Of a DNA stretch of 64,000 nucleotides, positions 21,995-31,823 are shown one piece after another (the first letter of the stretch is position 1; each line of letters begins with the position of its first letter). The stretch spans positions 30,105,234-30,169,233 of the forward strand of contig CM038471.1 of assembly GCA_021464415.1 (NCBI GenBank), in the 5' to 3' direction. The position numbers were made by a program, and so were the translations under genes. Origin of the DNA: Lonicera japonica (Eukaryota > Streptophyta > Magnoliopsida > Dipsacales > Caprifoliaceae). The notes beneath the pieces are model-generated. The model saw nothing but the letters and a program-made list of their open reading frames with translations. It ran no database searches and was not told the DNA's origin.

Positions 21995-22810
21995 CAAGCC
22001 CTCTTCAGAGGCAAAATCACAAGCCCTCTCCAGAGGCAAAAGTTACTCATGAAAGTCCTCCCAGAGGCATTTTTTCCTTCTTCTTACAGATCTAGAAGCC
22101 CTCCCAGAGAGGCACAACGGTAGTCCTCCCACCTGAGGCGAAGCCCTCCCAGAGAGGCACAACGGTAGTCCTCCCACCTGAGGCGAAGCCCTCCCAGAGA
22201 GGCACAAACGGTAGTCCTCCCACCTGAGGCGAAGCCCTCCTAGAGAGGCACAACGGTAGTCCTCCCACCTGAGGCGAAGCCCTCCCAGAGAGGCACAAAC
22301 GGTAGTCCTCCCACCTGAGGCGAAGCCCTCCCAGAGAGGCACAAACGATAGTCCTCCCACCTGAGGCGAAGCCCTCCCAGAGAGGCACAATGGTAGTCCT
22401 CCCACCTGAGGCGAAGCCCTCCCAGAGAGGCACAACGGTAGTCCTCCCACCTGAGGCGAAGCCCTCCCAGAGAGGCACAAACGGTAGTCCTCCCACCTGA
22501 GGCGAAGCCCTCCCAGAGAGGCACAACGGTAGTCCTCCCACCTGAGGCGAAGCCCTTCCAGAGAGGCACAACAGTAGTCCTCCCACCTGAGGCGAAGCCC
22601 TCCCAGAGAGGCACAAACGGTAGTCCTCCCACCTGAGGCGAAGCCCTCCCAGAGAGGCACAACGGTAGTCCTCCCACCTGAGGCGCAATGGTAGTCCTCC
22701 CATCTGAGGCAAGTGGAGCAAGTCAAAGCCCTCGAGAGAGGCAATGAGGTAACAAAAGCCCTCTCCGGAGGCAAAACCAAACACGAAGCCCTCTCCGGAG
22801 GCACTCACAA
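21995..22810. repeat. Minisatellite 2: 45-46 bp unit, 13-14 copies, with related short units on both sides
   Basis: The core array at about 22094-22706 has a unit beginning AAGCCCTCCCAGAGAGGCAC, then AACGGTAGTCCTCCCACCTG, then AGGCG; some units have one extra A, so the array is open in several frames. On both sides (about 21995-22075 and 22727-22805) are shorter units of about 22 bp, of the type AAGCCCTCTCCGGAGGCA. Position just before the 3' LTR is the known hypervariable 3' UTR of Tat elements, a place where satellites arise. Confidence 0.95.
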
Positions 22811-22918
22811 GCACTTTTTGCATAAACACTTCTTTAGAGTTCATGCGGGAGCCATGGATCATGGTCTCTTCCAGTCGCCTCAATTCATTGCAAGCAAGGA
22901 GCTTGAGTCGAGAGGGTC

Positions 22919-24491
22919 TGTAGACACCCCGATCCGTGACCCCCGCAAGAACCCTAACGACCTACGAGACTACTATTTTTGGAGTCCAGGACACACCCGA
23001 GCACCCGAAACTACCCCGGGGGGGTTTGTTGCGCGACAAACCTTTTTTTTATGAAGGATTGTCGCACGACATATCACATTGTCGCGCGACAATCATTGGA
23101 ATGTCGCTCGACAATCCCACTATGTCGCGCGACAATCCCTCTCTGCACCCGACCAACCACTTTCTGACACATCACAGTGTCAGGACCCATCACTTCAGCC
23201 GTTTGTCGCACGACATACAGGAATGTCGCGCGACAAACAGATATGTCGCGCGACACTTGCCTTTTTTGGGGAAATGTCACGCGACAATCTTCCCCGAGCA
23301 GTATAAATAGGCCAACACCCCCAAGGGTTCAGGGGCAGCAATTGGAATCTGAGAATTTGGAGCTTTAGATTTGATTTTTATCAAGCATTTTTCTACTATT
23401 ATCTTATTTCTGAAGAATTATTGAATCTATCCTCGACACTGGACGTGTCCCGTCTCTGGAATCAATTTCTCGGAAATATCTGAAGAAAGAGAAGATTATT
23501 ATCGCCAGAGATCCCTCTGCCGTATTATATTTTCTTTCTTATTATTATTCTCGTCGGGAAGGTAAAGAAAGTCCCTTCTAGTATTTAAAATTAGATATAT
23601 GTGTACTTGTTTTACTTCTGTTATTCTGTCCACGTTTTATTTGAATAAACTTATTGTCAAGTTACAAATAGTCTATCGTTTTCGACACAAAAGACCCTGA
23701 TAAAACCACTTTCAAAACCAGAAGAGTAAGTACATTATCGTCCGGATAAACCCTGTTTTCAAACCCCGGACCGATAAAAGGCTTATCTAGGAATTAAAAT
23801 CCACATATCCTGTCTTTTTCAAAGACTGCGATGTGTCTGATAAACTCTCCTCAAAGAGTTCTAATTCCATATTGAATTAGTCCCGACATAAAGATCCGAA
23901 CTTTTCCAAAAATAATCACAACTTGAGAAAACCGTCATTATCTGAGGAAATAATACGAAATACTCTTTCAAAATAAAAGGTTTTTTTTTTGTCATTTGTC
24001 ATTTACATCTTTTAAATCATAAAAACATCGGATCTCGGAATACAAAGGCTTTCACCCCTTTTTTCCCGTTTTTTTCGAGAAATTAGGGTTTTCATTTGAA
24101 AAGTAGTAAACTGTCAGTAAAAGCATCCAAGTTTTTCAACATAGAATAAATATATAAGTCCACTAGAGACCGAAAGGGCGGAATGGGTGCTTAACACCTT
24201 CCCAAACCGTAATATAGTTCCCGAACCCTATATAAACCTGGTTTCGCAGACAAACGTGTAAAGAAAGGCTTGTCTATAGCCTTTCCCCTTACACAACCTT
24301 TTTGTCCGTTTTCTCGTAAAACGTACTGGCGACTCTGAACGAACCCCTTTGCATCTAGAATAGACGTAGGGATACCCGATATGAATTATCAAAACAAACT
24401 CCAAGCAAATGGAGCGACGGAATCCCTTCCGACGCTTCAGACCTCCACGAACGGGGACGAGACCCGGGGGTCGCATTTGCGGATTCTCACA
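22919..24491 (+). repeat. Element A 3' LTR
   Basis: 1573 bp, TGTAGACACC to CTCACA, followed by the duplicated target GCGTG. Palindrome copies start at 23027, 23060, 23080, 23102, 23123, 23204, 23224, 23244 and 23275. It matches the 5' LTR except for about 14 substitutions. A weak purine tract (AGTCGAGAGGG) precedes it as a candidate polypurine tract. Confidence 0.96.
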
Positions 24492-24496
24492 GCGTG

Positions 24497-25377
24497 TGAT
24501 GCCTTTCTAGACCAAAGAACCATCTCAGGGCGGCTCCCGTGAGAGTCATGTGAAAGGCTTGTGCTAATTCCGGCTCTCCACAACCGGACACTTGCATGGA
24601 TCTGATGTAGGACTGTAGGTGAGTTTTAGGGGGCGTGGTTCCGGTGAACTTGGTGATGGAAGGGAGTTTGAATCCCTGGGGTAATCTCGCTTCTGGGTAG
24701 AGGGAGAAGGCATTCATATCCGTGATCTCGTCTGCACCTTTTATTAGGGACACCCCCTTCTGTAGGACCCTCATCTGCTCTTTCAGCTTCTTCATTTCCT
24801 CACTCTCTCTTGACACCTCGTCGGGCTGTTCCCGTGCTATTACCGATTCTGCATACACTGCCCGAAGTCGGTTGATGTCTGGGTATTTATTAGGGAGGGC
24901 TGCTGGGGCCGGTGGTGGAATGGGTTTTGCGGGAACTTGTGGCCATGGTTGGTATTGGGGGTCAAAACTGGGTTGTACTTGGGGTTGCGGCCAGACTATG
25001 GGTGGCTCTTGCTGTTGGTAAGTGGGGCCTGAATCCGGGGCCCATTGGTTCTGATTGTTGGGGTCGGTTTGAACGGGACCAACTACGATAGGGCCCGTTT
25101 GGGGTGGATTGGTTCCTTGAACTGGGGGGAGTACTTGTGAAGACTGTCCTTGGTTCGGATCTCGATTCGGTGGTAGTCGATCAAACCCCGGTGGTGCAGT
25201 TCGTTCGGCTGATAATTCTTCTATTCGGATCCGGGTACCCTGTTGCTCGTTCGTGAGGTTTGCCAGATCCCTGCTGACGGTCATGAGTAAACGGTGCATT
25301 TTGTCTAGGGTTGGCTGAGCTGATGATGCCTCGGCTAGGCTCTAATCTGTCTCTCGATTCTCGCGTTCATCGGCCAT
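24497..25377 (-). pseudogene. gag: Element B Gag N-terminal part
   Basis: From ATG at 25377 (MADERENRETD), with an in-frame TAG at 25342-25344, then open to the insertion of A. It contains the proline/glutamine-rich linker, the coiled coil (SEEMKKLKEQMRVLQKGVS) and the Gag core up to LRWFFGLERHHT, at which point A is inserted. The missing continuation is at 5717 and leftwards. Where A has TAG (8178), B has CAG, so the two copies carry different stops. Confidence 0.93.
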
Positions 25378-26104
25378 TTCAGGTGTGCTTGGTCTTACTA
25401 GTCTTCCGGTGTGATCACGGCCGGCCCAACCTTTCAGTCTGTTTGTTGCTTCACGACTGTAGACGAAACCACGTGGCGAAGATGAAGGAAGACTGTGATG
25501 TGACTCGATATTTGCCAAAAGAACCACTAAAAATTGCCGAGAAAAACCTCGGATTTTAAAAAGGGTGTCAAAAAGTAAGCCGTAAAGTGGTACATCCCCT
25601 ACGGCTGTTTGACAAGTGTTTTAACTCGACTCGATCTTATATGCAGGGCAGGTGTACGAACGGTTAAGGCTTCAGGCTCCCTCCTATTTGGCAAGACCTT
25701 GCGATATACCCAGGGGCGGGTACGTGCAAGGGCCTTTTGATATACTTCCCGGGTACGTGAGTGTTCTCGTCACTCGATATACCTCGGGGGCGTACTTGGC
25801 CAAGGAGAGTGGAAGTAAATGCTTTCGGTTTATGTTGGCCCAAGCAAGCCAACTCCCTACTCACTTATAATACTTCCGAGGGTTTGGGGTAAATTCACAC
25901 TCGTAGAACCAATGCATGATTTGTGATAGTGCGTGTGAAAAAGGTTGGGTTTACAAATATCATTATCTTGATTACGTATTTTTGAAAAATTCCCTTTTTC
26001 TGAAAAAATGTTTCTTCTCAATCAATTAACATAAGTAGAGAAAGCAGAAAAAACAAGTATTCAAATAAACAAAAGTCCACATATAAGAGTCTAGTTCTCT
26101 AATG
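25378..26104 (-). other. Element B leader
   Basis: Matches the leader of A, including the three GTAC...TATATC segments (about 25690-25800) and the 68-bp block also captured in element C. No gene. Confidence 0.8.
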
Positions 26105-26122
26105 TCCCCAGCAGAGTCGCCA
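26105..26122 (-). other. Primer binding site of element B
   Basis: The minus strand reads TGGCGACTCTGCTGGGGA, identical to the site in A, directly inside the LTR end. Confidence 0.85.
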
Positions 26123-26123
26123 C

Positions 26124-27706
26124 TATGAGAATCCGCAAATGCGACCCCCGGGTCTCGTCCCCGTTCGTCAGGCGTCTGAAGCGTCGGAAGGGATTCCGTC
26201 GCTCCCTTTGCTTGGAGTTGTTTGATGATTCATATCGGGTGTCCTTACGTCTATTCTAGATGCAAAGGGGTTCGTTCAGAGTCGCCAGTACGTTTTACGA
26301 GAAAACGGACAAAAAGGGTTGTGTAAGGGGAAAGGCTAAAGATAAGCCTTTCTTTACACGTTTTGTCTGCGAAACCAGGATTCTATAGGGTTCGGAAACT
26401 ATATTACGGTTTGGGAAGGTGTTAAGCACCCATTCCGCCCTTTCGGTCTCTAGTGGTCTTATATGTTTATTCTATGTTAAAAAACTTGGATGCTTTTACT
26501 GACAGTCTACTACTTTTCAAATGAAAACCCTAATTTCTGGGGGAAAACGGGAAAGGGATGAAAAGCCTTTGTGTTCCGAGATCCGATGTTTTATTTATTT
26601 GAAAAGATGTAAATACACATGACAAAACCTTTTATTTTGGAAGAGTATCCCGTATTATTTCCTCAGATAATGACAGTTTTCTCGTGTTGTGTTTACTTTT
26701 GTGAAAGTTCGGATCTAATATCGGGACTAATTTAATATGGAATCATGACTCTTGAGAGGAGAATTATTAAACACATCGCAGTCTATAGAGAAGACAGGAT
26801 ATGTTGATTTTTAATTCCTAGATAAGTCGTATCAGTCTGGGTTTTGAAAACAGGATTTTATTCGGACGATAACATACTTACTCTTCTGGTTTTGCAAACG
26901 ATTTTATCAGGGTCTTTTGTTTTGAAGACGGTAGACTATTTATAACTTGGCAATAAGTTTATTCAAATAAAACGTGGATAAAACAACAGAAATAAAACGA
27001 GTACACAGATAGACCTGTTTAATTGCCAGAAGAAACTTTATTTACCTTCCCGACGAGAATAATAATAAGAAAGAGAATATAATACGGCAGAGAGATCTCC
27101 GGCGATAACAATCTTCTCTTTCTTCAGATATTTTCGAGAATTCGGTTCCAGAGACGGGACATGTCGAGTGTCGGGAATAGATTCGATAATTCTTCAGAGA
27201 TAAGATGATAATATAAAATGCTTGCTAAAATCAGACAAAAGCTCCAGATTTTCCAGATTCCAGTCTCTTCAACCCTTGGGGGTGTTGGCCTATTTATACT
27301 GCTTGGGGAAGATTGTCGCGCGACATTTCCCCAAAAAGGAAAGTGTCGCGCGACATATCTGTTTGTCGCGCGACATTCCTGTATGTCGTGCGACAAACGG
27401 CTGAAGTGATGGGTCCTGACACTGTGATGTGTCAGAAAGTGGTTGGTCGGGTGCAGAGAGGGATTGTCGCGCGACATAGTGGGATTGTCGCGCGACATAG
27501 TGGGATTGTCGCGCGACATTCCAATGATTGTCGCGCGACAATGTGATATGTCGTGCGACAATCCTTCATAAAAATAGGTTTGTCGCGCAACAAATCCCCC
27601 CCCCCCCGGGGTAGTTTCGGGTGCTTGGGTGTGTCCTGGACTCCAAAAATAGTAGTCTCATAGGTCGTTAGGGTTCTTGCGGGGGTCACGGATCGGGGTG
27701 TCTACA
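26124..27706 (-). repeat. Element B 5' LTR
   Basis: 1583 bp on the minus strand, TGTAGACACC to TTCTCATA; the final CA has become TA. It is clearly more diverged from A's LTRs than they are from each other. On the right it abuts GGAGCCACAAATC of element C, so the target duplication probably includes GGAGC. Confidence 0.92.
27314..27592. promoter_or_regulatory. Array of ten TGTCGCGCGACA palindromes in element B LTR
   Basis: Starts at 27314, 27344, 27364, 27384 (TGTCGTGCGACA), 27465, 27486, 27507, 27529, 27549 (TGTCGTGCGACA) and 27581 (TGTCGCGCAACA). Compared with A there is one more copy, from a 21-bp unit (motif plus ATAGTGGGA) repeated at 27465, 27486 and 27507. The TATA box (minus strand) lies just left of the array, near 27291-27298. 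Confidence 0.9.
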
Positions 27707-27777
27707 GGAGCCACAAATCGAAATCTCTTCTAGTCGCCTCAATTCCTTGCAAGCAAGGAGCTTGAGTCGAGAGAGTC

Positions 27778-30247
27778 TGTAGACACCCCAATTTGCAACC
27801 ACCACAAGAACCTTTATATATATATATTTAGTCATTCTCCATTTTTAAGCTTAAGTTTTGATTTTGGTAGTTTGGCATTTTTTAAGCTTATTTTGCATTT
27901 TTCTTGTTTTTGCCCATTTTTCATCCTACATTGGATGGGAATGAAAAATGAGGCCTTTGGTTTCCTTATAAATAAGGACCCAAGGCTTGTAGTTTAGGAG
28001 GAGCCAAATGAGAAGGATCATATAAGAGTTTTTTTAGCCATTGAACCCATAATTCTCATTAGTATAAGATTCTCCTACTCTTTTATTAGAGATGTCGAGA
28101 ATTATGCTCTAGTTAATTTTATTAGATTCTTAGAAAACAAGAATTTTTTCAGTATAAAGTTTATACCCGGAGTGTCAGTCTTTGCCAACGCCGGAGGTCT
28201 GTCCGCTTCTCTCGTATTTATATTATTGTCGAGAAGGTAATCTTTTGACCATTTTTTTTTTTTTAAGTTCATTATATGCATAATTGTCTTATTAAGTTTA
28301 TTATATATACTTGTTTGATTTTAGTTTATGATATGCATGCTTGTCTTATTTTAATTAAACTTATTATATGCGTACTTGTTTTAAGTTTATTATATAGGCG
28401 TCTTTATTTTATTAAAGTTTATTATATATAAGTACTTGTTTATTTTCTCAGAAGTATTATAAGTGAGTAGGGAGTTGGCTTGCTTGGGCCAACATAAACC
28501 GAAAGCATTTACTTCCACTATCATCCGACCCTTTTTTTTAATTGAGTTTTTTATATGCATACTTGTTTATTATTTTAATTGAGTTTATTACTTGTTTAAC
28601 TTTAATTAAAGGTCTATTTTCTATATTAGAAACTCCTATAGAATTCGCATAGAATCCGGAACTCACCCACGCACTAGAGCACCCTACCAGATGGGTTTGT
28701 TGCACGACAAACCCATCTGTCACACGACAAACCTTGTCATGTCGCGCGACAATCCCCCCCGAACACAGACCAACCACTTTCTGACACATCAGTCTGTCAG
28801 AATCATCACTTCAGCCGTTTGTCGCACGACATATGTATGTGTCGCGCGACACTTGCCCTTTCTGGAGGAATGTCAAGCGACAATCTTTCCCGAGCACTAT
28901 AAATAGGCCAACACCCCCTTGGGTTCTAGGCAGCGATTTCCCACCACAAAGGACACAGTTCTGACACTGAAAATCCTTATTTCTCTCTTACATTTCTAAT
29001 ATTTAAGCCTTCTTTGGAAGTACCTTTGATAACATTTATTTTCGTAAGAGTGTCGGATATAATCTTGGCACCCGGAGTGCCGCCTTCTAGAGTCAGACCG
29101 CTGGAAATATTTCTAAGAGGAAAGCTGATATCCGTGAAAGGTCTTCTCTGCCATATTATATTTTCTCTCTCTTATTCTTATTATTATCGTCGAGAAGGTA
29201 ACTAAAGTCTCTTCTAGTAATCAAATAATATATATGCATACTAGTTTTATTGTACTTTATTTAGTAGTTATGTACTTGTTTAGATTCTTATGTAAGCTTG
29301 CTATATATACATACTTGTTATTTTTGGAAGTATTATAAGTGAGTAGGGAGTTGGCTTGCTTGGGTCAACATAAATCGAAAACATTTACTTTCACCCTCCT
29401 TGTTTCATTTTAATTAAGTTTATTATATATAAACTTTTTTATACCTGTTATTCTGTCCACTTTCTGGCTGGATAAACTTATTGTCAAGTTACTGATATTC
29501 TATCGTTTTCAAACAAAACAACTTGATAAAATCATTTGTAAAACCAGAAGAAGTAAGACCATTTATTATCTGGCTAAAACCAAGTTTTGAAAATCCGGAC
29601 TGATAAAGCCTACTTAAGAATTAAATTTAGGTATATTTTGTTTTCCATATAGACTGTAATGTATCTGATACACTTTCCTCAAGAGTTCAATTCCATATCA
29701 AATCAATTCCGATAAGATTCGATATTTTCTAAAAATAAACCTAACAAGATAATTGATATTTTTATTTGAGAAAACAATACCGAATCAATCTCATTTCAAA
29801 ACAGATAAGATAAACTTTTGTCACTAGTAATTAGATTTTGACAAAACCAAAACATTGGATCATGGAATACAAGGTTTTCATGTAAAATATCAGTAAAAGC
29901 ATCCAAGTTTTTCAACATAGAATAAACATATAAGACCACTAGAGACCGAAAAGGCGAAACGAATGCTTAACACCTTCCCAATCCGTAACATAGTTCCCAA
30001 ACCTTATGGAACGTGTAAAGAAAGGCTTATCTGTAGCATTTTCTCTTATACAACCATTTTGTCCGTTTTCTCGTAAAACGTACTGGCGACTCTGAACAAA
30101 CCCTCTTGCATCTAAAAATAGGATAAAGGGACACCTGATATGAATTATCAACACATAGAAGCAAATGGAACAATGGAATCCTTTCCGATATTTCAGACTC
30201 CCAAACTAGAGGTTGAGACCCGGGGGTCGCATTTGCGGATTCTCACA
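27778..30247 (+). repeat. Element C 3' LTR, composite, 2470 bp
   Basis: Starts TGTAGACACC and ends TTCTCACA like A and B, but is about 900 bp longer. It contains two promoter-like units: TATAAATA near 27968, followed by a CCGGAG and GTCGAGAAGGTAA region near 28230; and TATAAATAGGCC near 28898, followed by the same kind of region near 29200. Each unit carries the 68-bp leader block (28451-28518 and 29327-29394). The second unit corresponds to the U3-R-U5 of A and B; the first looks like an internal duplication with a replaced U3. Confidence 0.8.
28698..28882. promoter_or_regulatory. Six diverged TGTCGCGCGACA palindromes in element C LTR
   Basis: Starts at 28698 (TGTTGCACGACA), 28718 (TGTCACACGACA), 28740 (perfect), 28820 (TGTCGCACGACA), 28840 (perfect) and 28871 (TGTCAAGCGACA). 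Most changes are CpG losses. Steps of 20 and 22 bp are kept, and a TATAAATA follows near 28898. Confidence 0.85.
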
Positions 30248-31533
30248 GTTATACTAACTAATAATCCAAGAAAGTTGTGTAATTCAATTCAAGTGTTAAA
30301 GTAGGTGAAAACTGGTTTTTCTCTGTTATCTTTTTTTCCCAATTTACTCTAACTCCATCCATCTATTTTTAAGGTAAAATGGATAAATTTTTTTGATGAA
30401 ATTAGATAGAAGCGATTAGATCATTTTCACAAAAAATTAAACAAAAAAAGTTAACCGAAAGTGAGTGTAATAAAATTATATATATATATTCATTATTATC
30501 TATTAAAAACAAAACAAATGCCTCACATTTTGCAGTTCAATAGTTTAAAAACATTTCTCAACTTTACAGTTATTCCATGTTTTGGGTGAATGTAGATAGT
30601 GCCAATGGACAGTTCATTAGGAAATGCGATAGCCTTGGCCTTGTGTAAAATCACATCTACACTTAATAGACCCGTACGCTTCCCATGTTTATAATTTTTT
30701 AGATCTTTAGGTAAGAGTTCAACAATTATTTTTTTCTGTTGTAAATTCACAGTTAACCCTTTATTTTCGAATTATTTAAAGAAACACTAATCTCAATCTT
30801 ATTAATGATCAAGGAAGATATTTATAATATATTCCCAATTATAAAATTTAATACACGTAATGATTGATGATTAAATCTAAAAAAAATGAAATAAGAGTAC
30901 TAGTTATTTGATACACCCCAAAAGAAAGTAAGAATAGAGGGAGGGATTATGATTTATCTTTAAATTTGTGTTTTTTGTGAATTTAAATGGGTTGTCTAAA
31001 TTTACTAAGATTTTTTATGCTATAGATATGACGGTTAGCACTTCAATTAAGTATTTAACTACATTGATATGACTTTCAGTAATAAATTTTTTTACGTACT
31101 TTTATATTTTAATTTTTATATTGGCGAATTAACCTATAGTAACAAATATTTATTTATATATATATTTCTTACGGAAATGGTCAAATAATTTATATATGTG
31201 GCATACACCCTATTTGTGTGTTAGCATAGATGGTATTAGGCTTGAGGTTTTAGTTTAAAATAGAGAGAGGTGCTCAATTCAATCTTACCCATAGCAAATG
31301 TCATTTTTATCTATTAATTATGTTTTTACTTTTTGGGGTTGCAAGTGTGTCCTTTAGCATTTTAATATCACATTTAGTGACATTTTTTTTTCTTTGTACT
31401 TTTAGGAGCACATTATTTTTATTTATGATGGATTTTAAAGTACTAAAAGAATTATTTGGAGTCTCGATAGCCATACCCTAAATAAAAGTTAAAAGGCTAT
31501 AAATTTAATAAGATAGAAGTTTGATTATATCAA
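30248..31533. other. AT-rich DNA right of the retrotransposon nest, no recognised gene
   Basis: The right flank of element C begins GTTAT. A 75-codon minus-strand frame (30523-30750) stands out from its AT-rich surroundings but matches no family I know and has no visible start context; it could be a decayed fragment. Short TA runs at about 30476-30490. Confidence 0.4.
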
Positions 31534-31570
31534 TCTACTATTATATAAAGCCGAGAGGCGTGAAACTGTT
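31534..31570 (+). mobile_element. Candidate Helitron 5' end
   Basis: TCTACTATTATATAAAGCCG directly after an A resembles plant Helitron 5' termini (TC start, CTACTA and TATAAA). A very similar start occurs at 63924. No CTRR end with hairpin was located, so the element length is unknown. Confidence 0.4.
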
Positions 31571-31779
31571 TTAGATTTTTTGGAATTTCAATTTTGCCAT
31601 TGCGGACTTTAATTTCACAAAAAAGATTTACACTATAGCCTAATCAATGGGATTCAAACCATTGCTCTTGACTGTTGCACTACATATCATTTAAAAAAAA
31701 ATCTTTAAATTACTTATATTGTAATAGCACATGTATCGTGTGTGCACAAATTATAGTTTAAATCATTTTAATTTTGTAA

Positions 31780-31823
31780 AAAAAAATAGTGCCCACTGTA
31801 ACATAGAATCCTAGATCCGCCAT
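31780..31823. repeat. Degenerate hAT-type terminus
   Basis: The reverse complement starts CAATGGCGGATCTAGGATTC and continues towards GTGGGCAC, like the ends of the hAT at 49549 (CAGTGGCGTAGCCAGGAT, TGGGTTC). A similar end lies at 37580-37619. No partner ends or duplications were found. Confidence 0.4.

Larger units (their letters stand above)
5718..24491 (+). mobile_element. Element A: complete Tat-clade Ty3/gypsy, 18.8 kb, with antisense genes
   Basis: Order: 5' LTR 5718-7296, primer site 7298-7315, leader, Gag-Pol frame 8043-14936, antisense gene 1 (15160-16416), antisense PMD gene 2 (16868-20982) with an intronic minisatellite, a second minisatellite (22094-22706), 3' LTR 22919-24491. Two RNase H domains, unusual length, extra antisense genes and 3' tandem repeats are hallmarks of the Tat/Ogre/Retand group. 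The LTRs differ by about 14 substitutions by eye (about 0.9%), so insertion is recent on a plant scale. It is not autonomous as it stands, because of four stops in Gag-Pol. Confidence 0.95.
3614..27706 (-). mobile_element. Element B: Tat-clade Ty3/gypsy, minus strand, interrupted
   Basis: B is visible in two pieces, 3614-5717 and 24497-27706, separated by element A (with TSD GCGTG). On its own strand the order is LTR, primer site, leader, Gag, protease, then the copia insertion; the rest of pol and the 3' LTR lie beyond the left edge. It belongs to the same family as A. Its right end abuts a 71-bp stretch that matches the sequence just upstream of A's 3' LTR, so B itself landed inside a related element, C. 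Confidence 0.9.
27707..30247 (+). mobile_element. Element C: 3' end of an older related Ty3/gypsy element
   Basis: 27707-27777 matches the sequence just upstream of A's 3' LTR (CGCCTCAATTCCTTGCAAGC, AAGGAGCTTGAGTCGAGAG), followed by an LTR (27778-30247). The body of C would continue on the far side of element B, outside the window. It is the oldest member of the nest, since B sits in it. Confidence 0.85.

Noticed and set aside
22043..22883. Overlapping minus-strand frames rich in LWEGFASGGRTT-type repeats
   Set aside because: The 45-bp minisatellite is open in three frames at once, which marks it as non-coding.
30523..30750. 75-codon frame as a host gene
   Set aside because: No recognisable family, no exon context, and isolated in AT-rich DNA; kept only as a remark.
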